The position numbers and the translations under genes are program-made. This document shows positions 4,901-8,663 of a stretch of 8,663 bases of DNA, in pieces; the stretch's first letter is position 1; each line of letters begins with the position of its first letter. The stretch comes from Trebonia sp. (lineage in GTDB: Bacteria > Actinomycetota > Actinomycetes > Streptosporangiales > Streptosporangiaceae): assembly GCA_030038035.1 (NCBI GenBank), contig JASHPP010000309.1, positions 1 to 8,663 of the forward strand. The letters run 5' to 3'. The notes beneath the pieces are model-generated. The model saw only the letters and a program-made list of their open reading frames with translations, was not told where the DNA came from and did no database searches.

Positions 4901-5859
4901 GCGGCGGCCCGCCGTCGTGGGCGGAACCCGAGCTTGCCACGCTGACCAGTGCCCGGTTCTCCGACCCGGCCTGGATTTTCGAGCGCAAGCTTGACGGCGA
5001 ACGCTGCCTCGGCTTCGCCCGCTCCGCCGGGGTCGAGCTGCTGACCCGCAGCCGCAACGAGATCACCACGACGTTCCCAGAAGTCGCCAGCGCGCTGGCT
5101 GCCCAGCGCGACGGTGACCTGGTGGTGGACGGGGAGATCGTGGCCTTCGACGGCGACCAGACCCGGTTCGAGCGGCTGCAGCACCGGCTCGGCCTGGCAC
5201 ACCCGCCGGACGCGCTGCTGCGCGAGGTTCCCGTCTACTACTACGTGTTCGACGTCCTGTACGCGGAAGGCAGGGACGTCCGGCCGCTGCCGCTCCTTGA
5301 GCGGAAGGAGGTCCTCGCCCGCTGCCTTCGCTTCCGCGACCCGCTGCGCTTTACCGAGCACAGGACGGGCGACGGGGAGGCGTTTTACGCGCAGGCGTGC
5401 CGTGCGGGCTGGGAGGGCCTGATCGCCAAGCGCGCGGACGCGCCCTACCACGCCGGGCGCAGCCGGGACTGGCTGAAGTTCAAGTGCCTGGGCGGGCAGG
5501 AGTTCGTGATCGGCGGCTACACCGATCCGCGGCGGTCCCGTGCCGGGTTCGGTGCGCTGCTGCTCGGCTACTACGACGCCGACGGCGAGCTGGTGTACGC
5601 GGGGAAGGTCGGCACCGGATTCGACACGAGGACGCTGCGCGGCCTGGGTGCGCGGCTGGCCGGACTTGAGCGGGACTCCCCGGCGTTCGGCAAGGGGCGG
5701 CTGCCCGGGCCCGCCGGCGTGCACTGGGTGCGCCCCGAGCTTGTCGCCCAGGTCGGCTTCGCCGAGTGGACCGACGCCGGCCAGCTTCGCCAGCCGCGCT
5801 TCCAGGGCCTGCGTGACGACAAGGACCCGGCCGAGGTGGCCCGTGAGGTGCCCTCGTGA
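4864..5859 (+). CDS. ATP-dependent DNA ligase, LigD ligase-domain-like, stand-alone
   Basis: A 331-residue ATP-dependent DNA ligase. Adenylation motifs are complete: motif I FERKLDGERC with catalytic K42; RSRNE at 62-66; motif III VDGEIVAFD at 88-96; IIIa YYVFDVLYAEG at 126-136; motif IV EGLIAKR at 184-190; motif V WLKFK at 203-207. An OB-fold follows (EFVIGGYT, AGKVGTGFD), ending in motif VI-like RFQGLRDDK at 312-320. It seals nicks using ATP, and by family likeness acts in non-homologous end joining or base-excision-type repair. Unlike full-length mycobacterial LigD it lacks polymerase and nuclease domains, and no Ku gene lies in the window. It overlaps the DUF998 gene by 37 bases and ends six bases from the convergent PaaX-like stop with no hairpin between, so transcripts may collide or overlap. 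Confidence 0.93.
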   Translation: MPAGPDTDPPGVSGGPPSWAEPELATLTSARFSDPAWIFERKLDGERCLGFARSAGVELLTRSRNEITTTFPEVASALAAQRDGDLVVDGEIVAFDGDQTRFERLQHRLGLAHPPDALLREVPVYYYVFDVLYAEGRDVRPLPLLERKEVLARCLRFRDPLRFTEHRTGDGEAFYAQACRAGWEGLIAKRADAPYHAGRSRDWLKFKCLGGQEFVIGGYTDPRRSRAGFGALLLGYYDADGELVYAGKVGTGFDTRTLRGLGARLAGLERDSPAFGKGRLPGPAGVHWVRPELVAQVGFAEWTDAGQLRQPRFQGLRDDKDPAEVAREVPS

Positions 5860-5865
5860 CCGAAG

Positions 5866-6831
5866 CTAGCCCTCGGCGGCGGACAGGGTCAGCTCCGAGC
5901 TGTGATAGGCGGCGCGGCACGCCAGCTCGGGGCTGTACCTGGCGATGATCTGCCTGATGCGGCGGGCGGCGAGCGGGCCGAGCAGGTCATAGCAGGCGAT
6001 GAACAGCTCGCGGGCCACGGCGCGCGGCCACGCGGGCGGCAGCAGCTCGCCGGGCAGGTCCGGGTCCATGGCCGGGAACGCGCGCCACTCGTTCATCACC
6101 CGGGTGCGCGCGACCAGCGCGTCCATCGGCGATATCTCGCCCGCCGCGGTCTGGTCGCGCAGCAGTCCGGCGAACGCGATGAACTCCTCGTACCGCTTGC
6201 GCAGTCCTTCCAGGTCCCAGGCGCGCGCGGCGATATCCGAAGCCATCCCTGCGCCGGGGACCGCGACCGCGCGGAACGCGGTCGCGGTGCTGATGCCCAG
6301 CTCCTTCAGCCGTGCCATCACGCCGTTCGCGTGGTCGCGGGGCGCCACCCACAGGCCGTCGTACAGCGGCGCGAAGCCGAGCCAGCGCAGCGCCTTGCGC
6401 AGCTCGTCGCGCGCCGACCGGTGGTCCTCAGGGATCGAGAACGCGACAAGCGACCACATCCCGTCCCACGACGCGCCGGCCGCGCCGAACGAGAAGATGC
6501 GCCGCGCCCCGTCGTCGAGCACGTCGGCGGCGCGCGCGCTGAGCCGGACGAACGTCCGCCGCCCGCTGCGCGAGGTCACCAGGAGCCCGTTGCGGGTCAT
6601 CCGGGAGAGCGCGGCGCGGGCGGCCGAGTCGCTGACGCCGAACTCAGCGAGCAGCGCGACGATCGCCGCCGAGGGCAGCGGTTCTGTTCGCTGCCACCAG
6701 TAGTCCCCGAGCAGTGTGAGCAGCAGCCGGGGCGGCCGCTGCGCGACCGGGCCTGGCGAGGTCCACGGCTGCTGGGCGTCACCGTCCTCCAGCTCGTCGA
6801 GGTACGTGGAAAGGCTACTCACGGTTACCAC
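5866..6831 (-). CDS. PaaX-family transcriptional regulator
   Basis: A 321-residue cytoplasmic DNA-binding protein of the PaaX family, named for the phenylacetyl-CoA-responsive repressor of phenylacetate catabolism. The N-terminal winged helix spans about 34-115 with the recognition region VSDSAARAALSRMTRNGLL at 66-84 and wing SGRRTFVRLS at 89-98. The middle domain has WDGMWSLVAFSIPEDHRSAR and LGFAPLYDGLWVAPRD, and the C-terminal domain contains RTRVMNEWRAFPAMDPDLPG and LLPPAWPRAVARELF; all are typical. The GTG at 6831 overlaps the stop of the upstream amidohydrolase gene, suggesting coupling. A second GTG at 6822 is preceded by TATCGT seven bases upstream and could be a leaderless start giving 318 residues. 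As last gene of the dehydrogenase-amidohydrolase operon it probably regulates that operon in response to a CoA thioester, which is inference. Confidence 0.92.
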   Translation of the reverse strand: MVTVSSLSTYLDELEDGDAQQPWTSPGPVAQRPPRLLLTLLGDYWWQRTEPLPSAAIVALLAEFGVSDSAARAALSRMTRNGLLVTSRSGRRTFVRLSARAADVLDDGARRIFSFGAAGASWDGMWSLVAFSIPEDHRSARDELRKALRWLGFAPLYDGLWVAPRDHANGVMARLKELGISTATAFRAVAVPGAGMASDIAARAWDLEGLRKRYEEFIAFAGLLRDQTAAGEISPMDALVARTRVMNEWRAFPAMDPDLPGELLPPAWPRAVARELFIACYDLLGPLAARRIRQIIARYSPELACRAAYHSSELTLSAAEG

Positions 6832-7868
6832 GATAACTTTGGCGGCTCGACGCCGAGGAATCGGAAGCAGTTATGCCAGCAGATGTCGGCCAGCTCGGCG
6901 TCGGAAAGCCCCATCGATCGCAGCGTCTTGGCGATCGGCTGCTCCCGGGTCATCGCCGGGAAGTCGGAGCCGACGAGCAGCCGGTCGGTGCCGAACATGT
7001 CGGCGAGGTACCTGATCGCGCGCCGGTCGAAGACGAGCGAGTCGTAGTAGAACCGGCGGGCGAGCTCGATCGGCCCGCGGGCCGCGAACCAGGGCGCGGC
7101 CTCCGGCCGCTCCTCCTCGGGCAGCGGCGGCTCGTCGTTCCACGTGCGGCCCCAGAACCACTGGGCGCGGGTCAGCACGAGCGGGAACCCGCCGCCGGCG
7201 TGGCTGAAGGAGATCCGCAGCCCCGGGTATTTCTCCGCGACCCCGCCGGTGATGATAGCCGCGGCGCCGAGCGTCGCCTCCGCGCCGACGCCGAACGTCG
7301 CGCCGGCCGGCCCGGGCAGCCGGTCGGAGGGCACCGGCATGCCGTGCACGAACACGGCGCTGCCGAGCCGTTCCGCCTCGGCCCAGAAGCCGTCGAACTG
7401 CGGCTCGTGCAGCGACTTCCCGTTGATGTTGGAGGCGATCTCGACGCCGGCCAGGCCTTGCTTCAGCACCTCGGTCAGCTCGGCCGCGGCCATGTCCGGG
7501 TCCTGCAACGGCACCGTGCCAAGGCCGTAGAACCGGCTCGGGAACGCGGCGACCAGGCCGGCGATGTACTCGTTGGTGACCCGGCACAGGTCGCGGCCGA
7601 CCTCGGCGGGGACCCGGTAGTTCAGGATCGCGGGGAACGGTGACAGCAGCTCGGCGTCAAGGCCGCTGGCGGCCGAGGCCGCGAGCCGCTGCTCCGCGTC
7701 GAACCAGACCGCCCTCGCCGGGAACCGCATCGGGCCGTTGACCAGGAACCTGCCGCCCGCGACGTCCGGGTTGGGCTCAGTCGACGGCCAGGTCGCCGGG
7801 TCGCACCCGGTCGGCGCGGGCCCGAAATCGGCGGGGAAGATGTGTGCGTGCGAGTCGATAACAGGCAT
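6825..7868 (-). CDS. ACMSD-like amidohydrolase (Amidohydro_2)
   Basis: A 347-residue TIM-barrel metal-dependent hydrolase or decarboxylase related to 2-amino-3-carboxymuconate-6-semialdehyde decarboxylase. Metal ligands are visible: DSHAH (H7, H9) at the N-terminus, H175 in AVFVHGMP, H223 in ISFSHAGGGFP and D302 in LLVGSDFP. The segment GVEIASNINGKSLHEPQFDGFW at 141-162 is characteristic of this branch. The ATG at 7868 is preferred: GAAGGGG lies about nine bases upstream and the protein then begins MPVIDSHAHIFP. A GTG at 7886 overlaps the upstream dehydrogenase stop (GTGA) and would add MKGLRT. It lies between a dehydrogenase and a PaaX-type regulator, consistent with cleavage or decarboxylation of an aromatic- or beta-keto-acid-type intermediate. 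The substrate is not identifiable. Confidence 0.9.
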   Translation of the reverse strand: MPVIDSHAHIFPADFGPAPTGCDPATWPSTEPNPDVAGGRFLVNGPMRFPARAVWFDAEQRLAASAASGLDAELLSPFPAILNYRVPAEVGRDLCRVTNEYIAGLVAAFPSRFYGLGTVPLQDPDMAAAELTEVLKQGLAGVEIASNINGKSLHEPQFDGFWAEAERLGSAVFVHGMPVPSDRLPGPAGATFGVGAEATLGAAAIITGGVAEKYPGLRISFSHAGGGFPLVLTRAQWFWGRTWNDEPPLPEEERPEAAPWFAARGPIELARRFYYDSLVFDRRAIRYLADMFGTDRLLVGSDFPAMTREQPIAKTLRSMGLSDAELADICWHNCFRFLGVEPPKLSW

Positions 7869-7882
7869 TGTGCGTAACCCCT

Positions 7883-8663
7883 TCACAGGCCCGGCATGAT
7901 CGCGACGTGGATGCCGTCTTCGCCGGGCACCTCGCCGGCCAGCAGCTGGATGGCGTGCTCCACGCCGTCCAGGCCGAACTTGTGCGTCTGCATCTTGTGC
8001 AGCGGGAACCTGCCGGACTCTATCAGCTTGATCGCGTTCTCGTAGCCGGCCGCGTCCACGGAGAACGCGCCTTTCACGGTCAGCGCCTTGTTGATCAGCT
8101 TGTCGGTCACCAGCTCGATGTTCTGCTGCCCCTTCAGGCCCGCGAGCACGATCGTGCCGCCCCAGCGGACCGCGTCGATGGCGTCGCGGATGGGCTGGTG
8201 GGCCATCGGGGTGAGGTCGAGCACCACGTCCACGCCGTCGCCCCCGGTCAGCTCGCGGACCCGCTCGACCGTGTTCTCCTCCTCGACGTTGATCGCAACG
8301 TCAGCCCCGAACTCCTTCGCGAGCTCAAGCTTGTTCGCGTCGCGGGTCAGCCCGGTGGCGATGATCGTGCCCGCCCCGACGTAGCGGGAGGCCAGGATCG
8401 CGGCCAGGCCGCGCTGGCCGGCGCCGAGCACGAGCACGGTCGAGCCGAGGTGCACGCCGCCGTAGTGCAGCGCCCAGCGCACGCCGGCGCCCAGCGGGTT
8501 GTACATGACGGCGATCTCGGCGGGGATGTCGCCCCGCATCGGGTGCACGATCGAGTTCGGGTGCAGGTCGATGTACTCGGCGTAGCCGCCGGTCAGCCGG
8601 CCATGGCGCGCGGGCGGGTTGCCGCCGCCGTGGCTGCCGACCCGGTTCTTGCAGTTCATGTAG
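7883..8663 (-). CDS. Zinc-binding medium-chain dehydrogenase, N-terminus beyond the window
   Basis: The C-terminal 259 or so residues of a medium-chain dehydrogenase; the frame is open to the right edge (Tyr before MNC), so the ATG at 8659 is internal and the GroES-like domain with most zinc ligands is outside. MNC supplies the last cysteine of the structural zinc lobe. The Rossmann motif is GAGQRG (encoded at 8408-8425) instead of the usual GAGPIG, followed by IIATGLTRDANKLELAKEFGA with no acidic residue directly at the end of strand two. Where sorbitol/threonine-dehydrogenase relatives have EPL, this protein has NPLGAGVRWAL. These traits match a group of actinobacterial zinc dehydrogenases of unknown substrate. 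Its TGA is 14 bases from the amidohydrolase ATG, so it is the upstream member of the same operon and should act in the same pathway. Confidence 0.9.
   Translation of the reverse strand, partial: YMNCKNRVGSHGGGNPPARHGRLTGGYAEYIDLHPNSIVHPMRGDIPAEIAVMYNPLGAGVRWALHYGGVHLGSTVLVLGAGQRGLAAILASRYVGAGTIIATGLTRDANKLELAKEFGADVAINVEEENTVERVRELTGGDGVDVVLDLTPMAHQPIRDAIDAVRWGGTIVLAGLKGQQNIELVTDKLINKALTVKGAFSVDAAGYENAIKLIESGRFPLHKMQTHKFGLDGVEHAIQLLAGEVPGEDGIHVAIMPGL

Noticed and set aside
5860..5865. Terminator between the convergent ligase and PaaX-like genes
   Set aside because: The gap is six bases and I found no stem-loop across it with a usable loop.
5902..7047. Long plus-strand frame spanning the PaaX-like gene and the amidohydrolase end
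   Set aside because: Crosses two real genes on the other strand, is rich in Arg/Gly/Gln and has no recognisable domain.
1..8663. tRNA, rRNA, riboswitch, CRISPR array, transposase or phage integrase
   Set aside because: No spaced repeats, cloverleaf-like segment, conserved RNA core or recombinase motif seen on either strand.

Overview
The window reads as chromosomal DNA of a high-GC soil actinobacterium. The support is a strong G/C bias at third codon positions, GTG starts, several possible leaderless starts, and families typical of mycolic-acid bacteria, streptomycetes and their relatives: an NDMA-type alcohol dehydrogenase, a questin-oxidase-like protein, a stand-alone LigD-like ligase and DUF998. 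A Streptosporangiales-like host is a weak guess. I see no rRNA, tRNA, CRISPR array, transposase, integrase or phage gene.

Left part (1-1309): an amidohydrolase_2 gene runs leftwards off the edge at position 1. Starting 51 bp away on the other strand is a questin-oxidase-like gene that appears to lack the middle of its family domain. A 203-bp gap follows, holding a perfect 10-bp hairpin/palindrome and a 23-bp sequence that recurs exactly at the 3' end of the alcohol dehydrogenase gene 1.75 kb away.

Centre left (1310-4132): an uncharacterised membrane protein with two DUF4234-like segments and a TauE/SafE-family permease lie on the plus strand. They converge on a zinc/NAD alcohol dehydrogenase of the NDMA-dependent (Rxyl_3153) type. 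A perfect 13-bp hairpin separates the convergent pair. The dehydrogenase has a good promoter with an inverted repeat in its spacer.

Centre (4262-5859): a DUF998 membrane protein and a stand-alone ATP-dependent DNA ligase form a two-gene plus-strand unit with overlapping reading frames. The ligase has all the nucleotidyltransferase motifs but neither a polymerase/primase domain nor Ku beside it.

Right part (5866-8663): a tight minus-strand operon, read right to left, encodes a medium-chain zinc dehydrogenase (cut by the right edge), an ACMSD-like amidohydrolase and a PaaX-family regulator. It looks like the end of a catabolic operon, probably for an aromatic or carboxylic compound, with its own CoA-ester-type regulator.

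Most of the window is ordinary accessory metabolism, and I found no convincing new defence or mobile system. The points most worth checking are the 23-bp exact direct repeat bracketing the DUF4234/TauE segment, the internally shortened questin-oxidase gene, the DUF998-ligase overlap and the PaaX/amidohydrolase/dehydrogenase operon.
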